DNA of 64,000 nt from Vibrio cyclitrophicus (GCF_024347435.1 NZ_AP025481.1:1116001-1180000), one strand, 5' to 3'. Numbered from the stretch's first letter, positions 36,525-45,194 are shown. Numbers and translations: made by a program. The notes: a model not told the origin generated them from the letters alone.

Positions 36525-37319
36525 GTGAGCGCTTCTAACTATAGCTTTGAACAATTATTAATGAAGCAATCTGCAACTTTGATCAATAGTGACCCAAACA
36601 ACTTTCAAACAACTTGGTCGCAAGCGAGCTTTGACGTACTTGATTGGTTTGGTATTGATCGTCTTACACTTTATCCAAATTCAATGGTCTTATTAGAAGA
36701 TGGCAAAACGTGCTCAGTCTCCAAAAAACACATTCCTCCAGTTAACAAGAAGAACCTCATTGGTGGTAATTATCTTGATTACTTAAAGCTTTTGAAGACT
36801 AACGAGACCTATCTAACCTTCTCAAAAGATGAGCTCATAAACAGCAATAACTATGTATTAAAGCAGTTGTACAAAGAAGGGGGACGTTGGCACTGTATCA
36901 TACCACTACAGCTATTTAATCAACGTTGGGGAGCATTGTCTTTTACTAATTTTCACGATGCCGACACCAATTTCGACTTAGAAGACATCAAACGCTTAAA
37001 GTTAGTCTGTGAAGTTTGGCTTTGTTACTGGCAACATTCCACACTAGCTAGAACGCTAAAACAGAATGAGAACCGACTAGAAGACGACAGTGATAAGCTA
37101 CTATTACTGACAAAAAAGCAGACCAAAGTTTTAGCGCTGATTGCTCAAGGGTTTAGCGCAAAAGATTGCGCAGAGCAACTTCACTTAAGTTCAAGAACCA
37201 TAGAATCTCATAAGTATAGAATGCTTGGACTGCTCAATTTAAATAACCATAACGAGCTCATTCAATTCGCCTTACGTAATGGCCTAGGTCTTACAGAAAA
37301 CATACACACGACACGTTAA
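36525..37319 (+). CDS. LuxR-type transcriptional regulator with GAF-like sensor
   Basis: 264 aa with a GTG start at 36525; the overlapping ATG at 36523 runs straight into a stop, and AAGGA precedes the GTG. Residues 1-180 look like a GAF-type ligand-binding domain (FDVLDWFGIDRLTLYPNSM, RWHCIIPLQLFNQRWGALSF). Residues about 195-255 form a LuxR/FixJ helix-turn-helix: LTKKQTKVLALIAQGFSAKDCAEQL followed by SSRTIESHKYRMLGLLN. No phosphoacceptor receiver domain is present, so it probably responds to a bound ligand. A TATAAT-like -10 lies near 36393. No adjacent operon indicates its targets. Confidence 0.82.
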   Translation: MSASNYSFEQLLMKQSATLINSDPNNFQTTWSQASFDVLDWFGIDRLTLYPNSMVLLEDGKTCSVSKKHIPPVNKKNLIGGNYLDYLKLLKTNETYLTFSKDELINSNNYVLKQLYKEGGRWHCIIPLQLFNQRWGALSFTNFHDADTNFDLEDIKRLKLVCEVWLCYWQHSTLARTLKQNENRLEDDSDKLLLLTKKQTKVLALIAQGFSAKDCAEQLHLSSRTIESHKYRMLGLLNLNNHNELIQFALRNGLGLTENIHTTR

Positions 37320-37358
37320 AATAAGGCACTAGATATGTCTTAAGCTCGATACCGCCTG

Positions 37359-38192
37359 TTACTCGTTACCTTCACTCAGAGCAAATTTGATCTCATCAGA
37401 AGAGAAACCTTTTCGACTCAACATTGCATAAGCTTTAGAGCGTTCTTTATGGTCATTAAGATCATAGGATTTTTTCTGTAACTGCTCTAAACAAGAAGAG
37501 TAGAAATCCAGTTGCTCTTCATTAATCAATCGGTCGATTAACGATGGCAGTTCACTGGTATCGATTTGTCTTTGTCTCAACTCTTGCTGGATAGCAGTCA
37601 AGCCTTTACCCTTACGAGCATACTTAAGCACTTCTTTCTCTAAGTCAGCCTTCTCTGCTTTAATTTGCATGTTACTCATAAGTTCATGGGCTTGCGGGTG
37701 CTGATCAATCGCCACTTTAACTTGTTGATAGCTAAAGCCGCGCTTTTGCAGTGTCGCCACAAGCTTTTCACGGCTCATGGTAAAGCTTGTGTAATAGTGG
37801 TTAATTCGATCTATTAAGATGTTTTGTTCATCAATTGATTTCTCAAAGGACACCTTATGGATGGCATCAGAAATCACAGAGTCCTTTAGGCCCTTCTTCT
37901 TCAATTTTTCAACAATATATCGAGAGCCAAATTCACCAGAAAAAGCTTGCTCCACAAATTGTTCTGCAAACACTTGGTCAGACTTGAGATACCCAAAGCC
38001 TTTCAAGGTGCCCAAAGTTTCATCGATCCATTCTTGATTGTCGGTTTTCACTTTGAGCTTTGCAATCAGCTCGCTTTCTGTCATATCTCTCTGAGTTAAA
38101 TGCCACATCGCAGAGTTCATAACACTTTCGATTCGTATCGCTTTTCTTACCGTTGTATTTCTAGTATTCGTTTTTTGCTGTAAATCATCCAT
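37359..38192 (-). CDS. Long RecX-family protein, 277 aa
   Basis: RecX proteins bind RecA filaments and limit recombination. This one has the RecX three-helix repeats: AMWHLTQRDMTESELIAKLKVK, DQVFAEQFVEQAFS, GSRYIVEKLKKKGLKDSVISDAI, and a second set (REKLVATLQKRGFSYQQVKVAID and AYAMLSRKGFSSDEIKFAL). At 277 aa it is much longer than the roughly 150-170-aa RecX encoded next to recA in gamma-proteobacteria, and it carries extra tandem repeats. No recA gene is near. It is probably a paralogue of the recA-linked copy, with a RecA-modulating or other nucleoprotein role; that is inference. Confidence 0.72.
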   Translation of the reverse strand: MDDLQQKTNTRNTTVRKAIRIESVMNSAMWHLTQRDMTESELIAKLKVKTDNQEWIDETLGTLKGFGYLKSDQVFAEQFVEQAFSGEFGSRYIVEKLKKKGLKDSVISDAIHKVSFEKSIDEQNILIDRINHYYTSFTMSREKLVATLQKRGFSYQQVKVAIDQHPQAHELMSNMQIKAEKADLEKEVLKYARKGKGLTAIQQELRQRQIDTSELPSLIDRLINEEQLDFYSSCLEQLQKKSYDLNDHKERSKAYAMLSRKGFSSDEIKFALSEGNE

Positions 38193-38310
38193 TCGGTTTC
38201 AACTGTCCAAACTAAGCCTACCCCATCATAACTTAATTCTCAGGCGGGTGAAGCTAGATACAGAAATGCCGCTCAAGATAAGCGGAAACTCAGTAACAAT
38301 AGTACCCAAT

Positions 38311-38340
38311 AAAAATGGACGCTATTCAGCGTCCATTTGA
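38311..38340 (-). terminator. Intrinsic terminator after the MscS-family gene
   Basis: AAATGGACGC / GCGTCCATTT is a 10-bp stem with a 6-nt loop. On the minus strand it ends in a T-rich tail. Confidence 0.75.
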
Positions 38341-38387
38341 TATAGCATTAAGAATACGGCCTCCAAACCACTCTTTGGCTCTTCCGG

Positions 38388-39992
38388 CTAATTCTCTTCG
38401 TGATTGTAAATATGTACATCGCGTTGTGGGAATGGAATCGTGATGCCTTCTTCATCAAAGCGTTTCTTTACAGTTTCCGTCACATCCCAATATACATCCC
38501 AGTAATCCTCAGTCTTAACCCAAGGTCTCACTACAAAATCAACCGAAGACGTATTCAAGGTGTGAAGCTTGATCATGTGTTCTGGTGTTTTAAGCACTAA
38601 AGGATGCGCAAGAATGATGTCATTTAACACACCTTTTGCTTTATCGATATCATCGGAATAACCAATACCAAAAACCATGTCAACACGTCTAACACGCTCT
38701 GCAGTAATGTTATTGATCACATCACCCCAGATCTTATTGTTAGGGATCACCAAGCGTTGGTTATCGATAGTTTGAATCGTGGTTGACACTAAACTCATGT
38801 CCTTTACCGTTCCTTGCACGCCAGCCACTTTAACCATGTCACCAACATCGTAAGGACGATAGATTAAGATCATCAAACCTGATGCAAAGTTAGACAAAGT
38901 ATCTTGTAACGCAAAACCAATGATGACACCCGCAACACCAAAACCAGTAAGTAATGGTGCAAGCTCTATTCCTATCTGAGATAGGGCAATAAGCAAACCA
39001 ATAAACACAACAGCTTTAGAGGCGATGGATACAAAAAATTCTTGCATCAATACGCTGAAATCCATTTTTGAATGCGAAACACTCTTACGGACCGTCTTAC
39101 GAGCAACATTGGCAACAAGCCGAGTTACGTACAAAATACCCAAGAACAGTGCAAGCTTGACGACAAAAGAAGGAGTATTTTCAAATGCCCATGAACTAAA
39201 CGAACGCAACCAGCTATCCAATAGATCTAATGCGACATCAACATCCAGTACGTCAGCATTAATGTCCCCTGTCGTCGCCAATAGGATGCGCTTGTAAGAC
39301 GTCACATCCACACCAAATGGCGCCATCATAGAGATGTTTTTCTCTAAACTGGCGACCATGACACTGGTTCGTTCGCTAAAGCGTACTAGTTCAGTTTTGA
39401 TCGTCGCTTTTTCTTCTTCACTAACAAAAGACAAGCGGCGTTCTAGATCTTGACGCTGAGTGTCTGTGTAAAGAATCGCATTAGTGAGATATTGAGAACG
39501 AGAAAGCAATGCCGCTTTTAACTGGCTTTCCGCGGCCGTTACATCGACGCCTCTTTCTTTCGACCAACTTAAAGTTTTAGAGAGTTGTTGATAGTAGACA
39601 TCCATCATCCCAATTCGTTTTTGAATCAGCAGCTCAAGACGCTTTTTAGCATCCCCTTCAGCCGAACGATTCTCTTTACTCATCGAGACAATCTTAACTT
39701 CGTTCAATGACAGTAAATGTTGTAAAAGTTCAACCTGCTGAGCAAGAACGGTATCTAACCCTTCCTCTTTATCGGAGGATAACTGGGAAAAAATCTCCTC
39801 ACGAAGTGCTTGGTTCTTTCGTCTTAATATATCTTCTAGAAACGGCTTCTCAGCATCATGCGCGGTTTCTAATGTTGTTAGATCCAGCATTAGCTGATCT
39901 TGTGCTTCTGCAATTTTATCAACGCCTTGTGCAAAACTTCCAAATGCGACAAGCGTCAACATCAACAATAGACAACGCCAAACCTTCATCAT
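38388..39992 (-). CDS. MscS-family mechanosensitive channel with periplasmic domain
   Basis: 534 aa. A signal peptide (KVWRCLLLMLTLVAFGSFAQG) and a helical periplasmic domain of about 240 residues precede the membrane part, as in MscK/YbdG-like channels but shorter. Three or four transmembrane helices follow (FVVKLALFLGILYVTRLVANVA; KAVVFIGLLIALSQIGIEL). The pore helix comes next (PLLTGFGVAGVIIGFALQDTLSNFASGLMILIYRPYDVGDMV), then the beta domain (VKDMSLVSTTIQTIDNQRLVIPNNKIWG) and the alpha/beta cytoplasmic domain. It should open under membrane tension to release osmolytes during hypo-osmotic shock. It is monocistronic. Confidence 0.88.
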   Translation of the reverse strand: MMKVWRCLLLMLTLVAFGSFAQGVDKIAEAQDQLMLDLTTLETAHDAEKPFLEDILRRKNQALREEIFSQLSSDKEEGLDTVLAQQVELLQHLLSLNEVKIVSMSKENRSAEGDAKKRLELLIQKRIGMMDVYYQQLSKTLSWSKERGVDVTAAESQLKAALLSRSQYLTNAILYTDTQRQDLERRLSFVSEEEKATIKTELVRFSERTSVMVASLEKNISMMAPFGVDVTSYKRILLATTGDINADVLDVDVALDLLDSWLRSFSSWAFENTPSFVVKLALFLGILYVTRLVANVARKTVRKSVSHSKMDFSVLMQEFFVSIASKAVVFIGLLIALSQIGIELAPLLTGFGVAGVIIGFALQDTLSNFASGLMILIYRPYDVGDMVKVAGVQGTVKDMSLVSTTIQTIDNQRLVIPNNKIWGDVINNITAERVRRVDMVFGIGYSDDIDKAKGVLNDIILAHPLVLKTPEHMIKLHTLNTSSVDFVVRPWVKTEDYWDVYWDVTETVKKRFDEEGITIPFPQRDVHIYNHEEN

Positions 39993-40244
39993 ATTAATTC
40001 CTATTAATGTCTAAATTGACCTTATAAATAGTAGTAAAAAGAAGATGGATAACAAGCATTTAAACGTATGTTGTGCTAAAAATTAGCAAAAAATAAACCC
40101 GCATCTAATATTTGACAGTTCCAATCCATCTTTATGACCTGTAGAGTACGCATCCAACAAAGAACAACGACCAATATCTTCACTCAGGCGCAGCACTAAA
40201 ACGCCTCTAAATACGATATTGGCTCACAGTAAGAGAGCATAAAA

Positions 40245-40493
40245 ATGAACAACGAACTTGATATTATTGAGTCTCTAGAAGAGCTAGAACAATTCCTAAT
40301 TTCAGTTGAAGCTGGCGGTCTCGGCCTAGAAGGTGTTGAAGGCGTGGGCATGGCAACCAATAACGCTGATGGTCGCCACTTCGTTGCCGTATTCAACAGC
40401 AGCCATAAAGTTCTGCTTGCTCGTTGGATCACCAAAGAAGTTTTTGACAATGGCAAAGAGTTAGTTCGTAACGGCCCACGTCGCAATCACTAA
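40245..40493 (+). CDS. Small hypothetical protein, 82 aa
   Basis: ATG 40245 is preceded by AAGAGAG. The acidic N-terminus (MNNELDIIESLEELEQFLISVE) is helical. A Gly/Val-rich segment (AGGLGLEGVEGVGMATNN) follows, then a compact alpha/beta-looking part with Arg/His-rich end (NGPRRNH). There is no signal peptide. Its own intrinsic terminator follows about 60 nt after the stop, so it is a monocistronic small gene. Function unknown; the family is not recognised. Confidence 0.72.
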   Translation: MNNELDIIESLEELEQFLISVEAGGLGLEGVEGVGMATNNADGRHFVAVFNSSHKVLLARWITKEVFDNGKELVRNGPRRNH

Positions 40494-40550
40494 GACACTC
40501 TCGTAATGCTTCGTAGTTCAAAGCATTAGATGACAAAGCCGAATAAAGTA

Positions 40551-40588
40551 AGTCCAACTTAATTCCTAACGAATGGTTGGACTTTTTT
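40551..40588 (+). terminator. Intrinsic terminator after the 82-aa gene
   Basis: AGTCCAAC / GTTGGACT forms an 8-bp stem with a 17-nt loop, followed by a T-run on the plus strand. Confidence 0.8.
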
Positions 40589-40782
40589 GTGCCAGCTATT
40601 AGCGGCTTGCTCACGCTACTCCCCGGCACCCCTCCTTTGCTGAAAAAATCAGCGAAAAGGGAAAAAGAGAAGATTATTGTGAACTTAAGTCAGACCTCGA
40701 TGCCTGAGTTGTTAGAGCTGACGTTTATGCAGCCCTTTTACTTTGACAATTTTATAACTTGTGGCACGTATAAAAGTTATCT

Positions 40783-40855
40783 AAGCTAGCAGCAACTCGA
40801 CTAGCTTGCTAACTATGTCAATTACTGGCTATTTCAATTACTGATTTGATTACTG
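40783..40855 (+). promoter_or_regulatory. Inverted repeat and triple ATTACTG motif before the scs operon
   Basis: AAGCTAG (40783-40789) and CTAGCTT (40801-40807) form a perfect 7-bp inverted repeat with an 11-nt spacer. ATTACTG then occurs three times, at 40821, 40837 and 40849. The cluster sits directly upstream of the first scs-operon ORF and could be a regulator-binding array. No known copper-regulator consensus is recognised. Confidence 0.4.
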
Positions 40856-40861
40856 ACTGAT

Positions 40862-41392
40862 TTGCAAAGCACACCACTACGTTTTTTATCCCAACAGAAC
40901 CGCCGGCAACAGCATTCACTCTGGGCGCTCCTCCTTACTGGACTGGTTATCGTAACCTGTCTGGCGAGTACGCTGTCTTCAAAAAAAGTAATGCTACCTT
41001 CATCGGCTGGTGATCAATCAATCCTAATTAGCACAAAAACACAGGCCCTCACGGAAACTAAGATTCTGGGAGAAAAGCCGGCTCACGCAGAAACCAACGC
41101 CTCTAAAACTCAAGTTACATTTTCAGACAACATGGCAACGCTATACGCCAATTTTTTTGGTGCTGAAGCGTCTAAAACACTGACAACACCAAATTCAAGT
41201 TCCTGCAGTCTAAGTTCAAAAATGCTAACTTTCGCCACTCCTAAAACGGGCTGGCTGACCCCTTTTATCCTACTTCTCGCTGTCGCATTCAACTTGCCAC
41301 CTCACATCTCTAGATTATCCAGAGACAACCATCGCTCTTCTCGACCTACAAAACTTCGGTTACATCTAAAGCACTGTATATTTAGAGAATAA
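40862..41392 (+). CDS. Two-TM membrane protein, first gene of the scs operon (ScsA-like position)
   Basis: 176 aa starting from TTG 40862. The ribosome binding site is poor, an in-frame stop at 40847-40849 prevents extension, and the first ATG lies after the first membrane helix. One hydrophobic helix is near the N-terminus (LWALLLTGLVIVTCLAS, residues about 20-37), then a Thr/Ser-rich periplasmic-type stretch with an SSSCSLSS segment. A second hydrophobic helix (TPFILLLAVAFNLP, about 130-145) is followed by a basic, His-containing tail. It lies 47 nt before scsB. In Salmonella the copper-tolerance locus begins with a small membrane protein, ScsA; I infer an analogous position, not proven homology. 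Confidence 0.55.
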   Translation: MQSTPLRFLSQQNRRQQHSLWALLLTGLVIVTCLASTLSSKKVMLPSSAGDQSILISTKTQALTETKILGEKPAHAETNASKTQVTFSDNMATLYANFFGAEASKTLTTPNSSSCSLSSKMLTFATPKTGWLTPFILLLAVAFNLPPHISRLSRDNHRSSRPTKLRLHLKHCIFRE

Positions 41393-41439
41393 ATAACCGG
41401 GCTATTCCACCCTTTTATTTATTTTTTGGAGATACATTT

Positions 41440-43551
41440 GTGTACAACACACTACTAACTAAGTTTGTCGATTCGTTGGCACTCTGCATGCGTGCATGCA
41501 CGAAAACTATCGTCGTTGCCATTTTGGCTATGGCGTCATTTACTGCTTTAGCGCAAACTACGGGCTGGATAAGTGCGCCAGAGCATCCACCTGTAAAAAT
41601 ACGAATGATGTCGACGGGTGAACAGTCAGATGACGGTTCAACAGTTCAGACGATATTGGATGTTGAGCTAGACGGCGACTGGAAAACCTATTGGCGTAGC
41701 CCCGGTGAAGGCGGAATCCCACCAAGCTGGGACTGGTCTGATTCAACGAATATAGAGTCTGTAAACTGGCACTGGCCTATTCCTAAGTACTACGAGCAGC
41801 TCGGTGTGATGACGTTAGGTTACAAAAAACACGTCAGCTTTCCGGTTACCTTAACGCTAAAAGACAACACGCAACCTGCGGTATTCAGAGCCTCTCTCTC
41901 GTTTCCATCTTGTACGAATATCTGTGTTTTGACTGACTATGACATCGAACTCCCTATCGACACGCAAACATTGCAGCTCGATGAGGAAGCAATGTTCCTC
42001 TTCAATCAAGGCATGAGCCAATCTCCAAGAGAAGCGAATCGCACCTCAGTTAACGGACTGTTCTGGGACAAGAGTAAGCAACAACTGGTGACCCAGTTAA
42101 CGAGTAAAAAAGGTTGGGATAAGCCCCAGGTGCTGATCGACGGCCAAGAAGTAATCGATGACTTCTTCGCTCAACCAGCGATCTATATTACAGGTAATAC
42201 GTTGACCGCTGTCTACGATGTTAGCAACTGGCTTGGAGAGGTCGACTTAACCAGTCGCAGGGTGAGCATCACCGTTTCTGACACCAACTTAGCGGAAGAG
42301 ATGATTGCACCGGTTGGATCTACCCCAATCACTTACCAAGAGAGCAATAATGGCTTAGGGGTAATGCTTGGATTTGCCCTAATTGGTGGTTTGATACTCA
42401 ATATTATGCCGTGTGTACTGCCAGTATTAGGAATGAAATTAAACAGCATCATTCACAACCAAGGCGCATCAAATCGTCATATCCGAATCTCATTCTTAGC
42501 CTCGGCTATGGGGGTGATTACCTCGTTTGCATTGTTGGCCTTTGGCATGACCGTTCTAAAAATGGGTGGCAACGCGATTGGTTGGGGAATCCAATTCCAA
42601 AACGTCTGGTTCATTGCATTCATGCTGATCATCACTTTGCTGTTCTCGGTTAACTTACTTGGGTTAGTCGAATTCAGACTACCATCGGGTTTAAACACTT
42701 GGATAGCAACCAAAGGCGATGACTCACATTCAGGCCACTTTGTTCAAGGCATGTTTGCGACGTTGTTAGCAACACCATGTAGCGCACCATTCTTAGGTAC
42801 GGCTGTGGCTTATGCACTAGGTGCGAGCTATCAAGAACTGTGGGCGATCTTCATTGCTTTAGGCATAGGCATGAGTGCGCCTTGGTTAATCTTCGCAACT
42901 TTCCCTAATTTGACTAAGCTACTACCAAAACCTGGAGCGTGGATGTTCAAGGTCAAACTGATCTTTGGTTTGATGATGTTTGCCACCAGCTTATGGTTAG
43001 CCAGCTTGATGACGCCGTTTATTGGCAAGTTTTCAACAATATTAATGTCACTGTCCATCGTGATTTCAGTATTGATTTGGATTGGCCGTAAGTTAGGTCG
43101 CAAGGTCCTTATCCCTATAGTGGCTACCACTACTCTTGTGTTTGGTGCGGCTTTAATCATAGGCAGTGTCACCGCTGATAATTGGGCAACGCCAATTGTT
43201 GATGACCTTGCTTGGCAGAAGCTTGACTCGAAACAAATCCCTCAGCTCGTTGAGCAAGGCAAAACGGTATTTGTTGATGTAACAGCAGAATGGTGTATCA
43301 CCTGTAAAGCCAACAAGATCGGCGTCATTCTTCAAAATCCTGTCTACAACCACCTACAACAAGAAGACATTGTCTTGATGAAAGGCGACTGGACAACACC
43401 TAGTGAGAGTGTCACTCAATATCTACAAAGTAATGGGCGATTTGGTGTGCCATTTAATATCGTCTACGGGCCAAGCTATAAAAGCGGTATCCCATTACCT
43501 ATCATTCTAGACAGCGATACTGTCGTTCAAACTCTCGATGCTGCGAGGTAA
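41440..43551 (+). CDS. scsB: ScsB-like transmembrane thiol reductase (DsbD superfamily)
   Basis: 703 aa, GTG start at 41440 with GGAG nine nt upstream. It should pass electrons from cytoplasmic thioredoxin across the inner membrane to periplasmic partners. Signal-type N-terminus, then a periplasmic N-domain (about 40-290) with a redox cysteine pair in FPSCTNICVLTDYDIEL. The eight-helix DsbD membrane core (about 300-580) carries its two catalytic cysteines in NIMPCVLPVLGMKL and LATPCSAPFLGTA. A C-terminal thioredoxin domain has the motif VTAEWCITCKANK. The long N-domain beginning WISAPEHPPVKIRMMSTGEQ is typical of ScsB rather than classical DsbD. It is followed after three bases by scsD, consistent with coupling. 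Confidence 0.88.
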   Translation: MYNTLLTKFVDSLALCMRACTKTIVVAILAMASFTALAQTTGWISAPEHPPVKIRMMSTGEQSDDGSTVQTILDVELDGDWKTYWRSPGEGGIPPSWDWSDSTNIESVNWHWPIPKYYEQLGVMTLGYKKHVSFPVTLTLKDNTQPAVFRASLSFPSCTNICVLTDYDIELPIDTQTLQLDEEAMFLFNQGMSQSPREANRTSVNGLFWDKSKQQLVTQLTSKKGWDKPQVLIDGQEVIDDFFAQPAIYITGNTLTAVYDVSNWLGEVDLTSRRVSITVSDTNLAEEMIAPVGSTPITYQESNNGLGVMLGFALIGGLILNIMPCVLPVLGMKLNSIIHNQGASNRHIRISFLASAMGVITSFALLAFGMTVLKMGGNAIGWGIQFQNVWFIAFMLIITLLFSVNLLGLVEFRLPSGLNTWIATKGDDSHSGHFVQGMFATLLATPCSAPFLGTAVAYALGASYQELWAIFIALGIGMSAPWLIFATFPNLTKLLPKPGAWMFKVKLIFGLMMFATSLWLASLMTPFIGKFSTILMSLSIVISVLIWIGRKLGRKVLIPIVATTTLVFGAALIIGSVTADNWATPIVDDLAWQKLDSKQIPQLVEQGKTVFVDVTAEWCITCKANKIGVILQNPVYNHLQQEDIVLMKGDWTTPSESVTQYLQSNGRFGVPFNIVYGPSYKSGIPLPIILDSDTVVQTLDAAR

Positions 43552-43554
43552 GTA

Positions 43555-44124
43555 ATGAAGGCTCCCAACAATGAAGAGAAATCTCGCACGACTGAAAACT
43601 ACGCTGTAAAGGGTAAAGCCAAGAAGTCTAGTAGCCTTAAGAAGTGGGGAAAGGAACTGGTTTCAATGATACTGATCGTTGGCGTAGTTTCATTTGCGAT
43701 GGATTTTTATCATAGCAGAAGTATGCCTCAGGGCAACGCCGTTCCAATCGTGGGGAAATCGCTCCAAGGCGAAGATATTGACGTTATCGAACTAAGCAAA
43801 AATGGTAAACCCGTGATTGTCTACTTTTGGGCAACATGGTGTGGTGCCTGCAAATTTGTGAGTCCAACCGTCAACAGTTTCAGCGACACCCATCAAATAG
43901 TGTCAGTCGCCTTGTCATCTGGGCAAGACGAACGTGTTCAGCGGTTTTTAGATGCCAAAGAATATCAATTTCCGACCATCAACGATGTCTCAGGTTCGAT
44001 CAGTAGAGATTGGAGAATCAATGTCACTCCAAGCATTGTCATCATCAAAGATGGAAAAATAAGCAGTATCGCAACAGGTGTTACTTCCCCTATTGGGCTT
44101 TGGCTAAGAGCCTACTTTTCCTAA
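43555..44124 (+). CDS. scsD: ScsD-like membrane-anchored thioredoxin
   Basis: 189 aa. A basic cytoplasmic N-terminus (KAKKSSSLKKWGKE) precedes one transmembrane anchor (LVSMILIVGVVSFAMDFYHS, about residues 38-57). A TlpA/ResA-like thioredoxin domain with the active site ATWCGACKFVSPTV (Cys-Gly-Ala-Cys) follows, and then the cis-Pro loop (NVTPSIVIIKDGK). It is a predicted periplasm-facing reductase served by ScsB. GAGGTAAG precedes ATG 43555, which lies 3 nt after the scsB stop. The order here is scsB-scsD-scsC rather than the scsBCD order of Salmonella. Confidence 0.85.
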   Translation: MKAPNNEEKSRTTENYAVKGKAKKSSSLKKWGKELVSMILIVGVVSFAMDFYHSRSMPQGNAVPIVGKSLQGEDIDVIELSKNGKPVIVYFWATWCGACKFVSPTVNSFSDTHQIVSVALSSGQDERVQRFLDAKEYQFPTINDVSGSISRDWRINVTPSIVIIKDGKISSIATGVTSPIGLWLRAYFS

Positions 44125-44217
44125 TAAAAAAGGTAAAAGTTAACCCACTTATAACTAGAATTAAATCGCTATAGGCACAAACGAACCTCTAGCGGTCACC
44201 AAAATTAGAGAATTGAA

Positions 44218-44937
44218 ATGAAAAAGCACATTATAAGCACGTTGATTATTGGCTCACTGATGAGCGCCAGCGCTTTTGCCGAATTAAATAAAGAACAAAC
44301 TCAACAACTTGAAGAAATTAACCAATTTCTAAAAGACAACCCTGCGACCATTTCAGGCCTACATACCAGCCTACAACGATATGTTGCAGGCCAAGAGCAA
44401 GCTAAAAAAGCCCAGGAAACCAGTCATGACTGGCTATACAACAATGACGCTCACCCAGTATCAGGTAATCCAAAAGGCAAATCGATTATCATTAACTTTA
44501 CAGACTATAACTGTCCATATTGCAAACGCTTAGAAAAAGGCCTATCTCAACTCACAGCTGAAAATAGTGATATTAAGATCATCAATGTGTTCCTGTCTTT
44601 TAAGCAGCAACAAGTTAATGGTCTCGACACAAATGCAGCTCTGTATTCGATGAAAGTATGGAAAGAACAACCGGAGAAATTCCAAGAGGTCAGTCGGTTA
44701 CTTATGGCCAAAAGCGGTAGTCACACTAAGAACTCACTACAAGCAGTCGCTAAAAGAACAGGAACTGAAGACCAATTAAACACAACTGCTGAACAGAACC
44801 AAACGCTAATGACAAACCACCAAACTTTTAGCGCTCTTGGTTTAACAGGGACACCGACTTTAATGATAGATGGGCAAGTATTACCGGGTTATGTGCCTTA
44901 CGACCGACTTAAAGATATTGTAGATGACGCTTTTTAA
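44218..44937 (+). CDS. scsC: ScsC-like periplasmic disulfide oxidoreductase/isomerase
   Basis: 239 aa with a Sec signal peptide (MKKHIISTLIIGSLMSASAFA). A helical, charged N-terminal segment (residues about 22-85: LNKEQTQQLEEINQFLKDN and AGQEQAKKAQETSHD) precedes the DsbA-like domain, as in Proteus ScsC where it forms a trimerisation stalk. The active site is Cys99-Pro-Tyr-Cys102 (TDYNCPYCKRLEKG). The helical insert follows, then the cis-Pro loop LTGTPTLMIDG. It is expected to handle disulfides under copper stress and to be kept reduced by ScsB. It lies 93 nt after scsD and before a strong terminator, so it closes the operon. Confidence 0.87.
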   Translation: MKKHIISTLIIGSLMSASAFAELNKEQTQQLEEINQFLKDNPATISGLHTSLQRYVAGQEQAKKAQETSHDWLYNNDAHPVSGNPKGKSIIINFTDYNCPYCKRLEKGLSQLTAENSDIKIINVFLSFKQQQVNGLDTNAALYSMKVWKEQPEKFQEVSRLLMAKSGSHTKNSLQAVAKRTGTEDQLNTTAEQNQTLMTNHQTFSALGLTGTPTLMIDGQVLPGYVPYDRLKDIVDDAF

Positions 44938-44977
44938 TCGAGCCTAATAGAGACAAAGACTCAAAAGAGAAGTAAAT

Positions 44978-45013
44978 AAAAAGCCGACTAGCGTAACTCG
45001 CAGTCGGCTTTTT
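44978..45013 (+). terminator. Intrinsic terminator of the scs operon
   Basis: AAAAAGCCGACT / AGTCGGCTTTTT is a 12-bp perfect stem with a 12-nt loop, T-tailed on the plus strand. Confidence 0.88.
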
Positions 45014-45168
45014 GATGAGCTTAAGATAATGTTTTCAGTATTATATTTGAAACAGAAAAGCAGTCGAAGTGTCACTATCTTGCAATGGGTTCTTAATCTA
45101 GCCTCGCTACCCTAAAAGTAGTTCTGTCGAAGAGTCAAAGACGTGTTAACTCTAGACAACTGCCCTTT

Positions 45169-45194
45169 GACCGAGCCTCGCTCGGTCTTTTTTT
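45169..45194 (+). terminator. Orphan intrinsic terminator, possible sRNA 3' end
   Basis: GACCGAGC / GCTCGGTC is an 8-bp GC-rich perfect stem with a 3-nt loop and seven T after it on the plus strand. The minus-strand side has no T-run, so it does not serve the convergent gene. No ORF with a ribosome binding site lies between it and the scs terminator. Confidence 0.75.

Larger units (their letters stand above)
40494..40861 (+). other. Intergenic region upstream of the scs operon
   Basis: 368 bp holding the terminator of the 82-aa gene at 40551-40588, a TTGACA hexamer at 40743-40748 with a TATAAA-like element downstream at poor spacing, an inverted repeat, and three ATTACTG copies. The 70-codon frame at 40577-40789 begins inside the terminator and is not credible. 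Confidence 0.4.

Noticed and set aside
40762..40776. TGGCACG resembling a sigma54 -24 element upstream of scs
   Set aside because: The -12 position reads AG rather than GC.
40577..40789. 70-codon frame downstream of the 82-aa gene
   Set aside because: It begins inside an intrinsic terminator and has no ribosome binding site.
45070..45085. Sigma54-like sequence (TGTCAC..TTGCAA) before the orphan terminator
   Set aside because: The -24 GG is GT and the spacing to GC is one base short.
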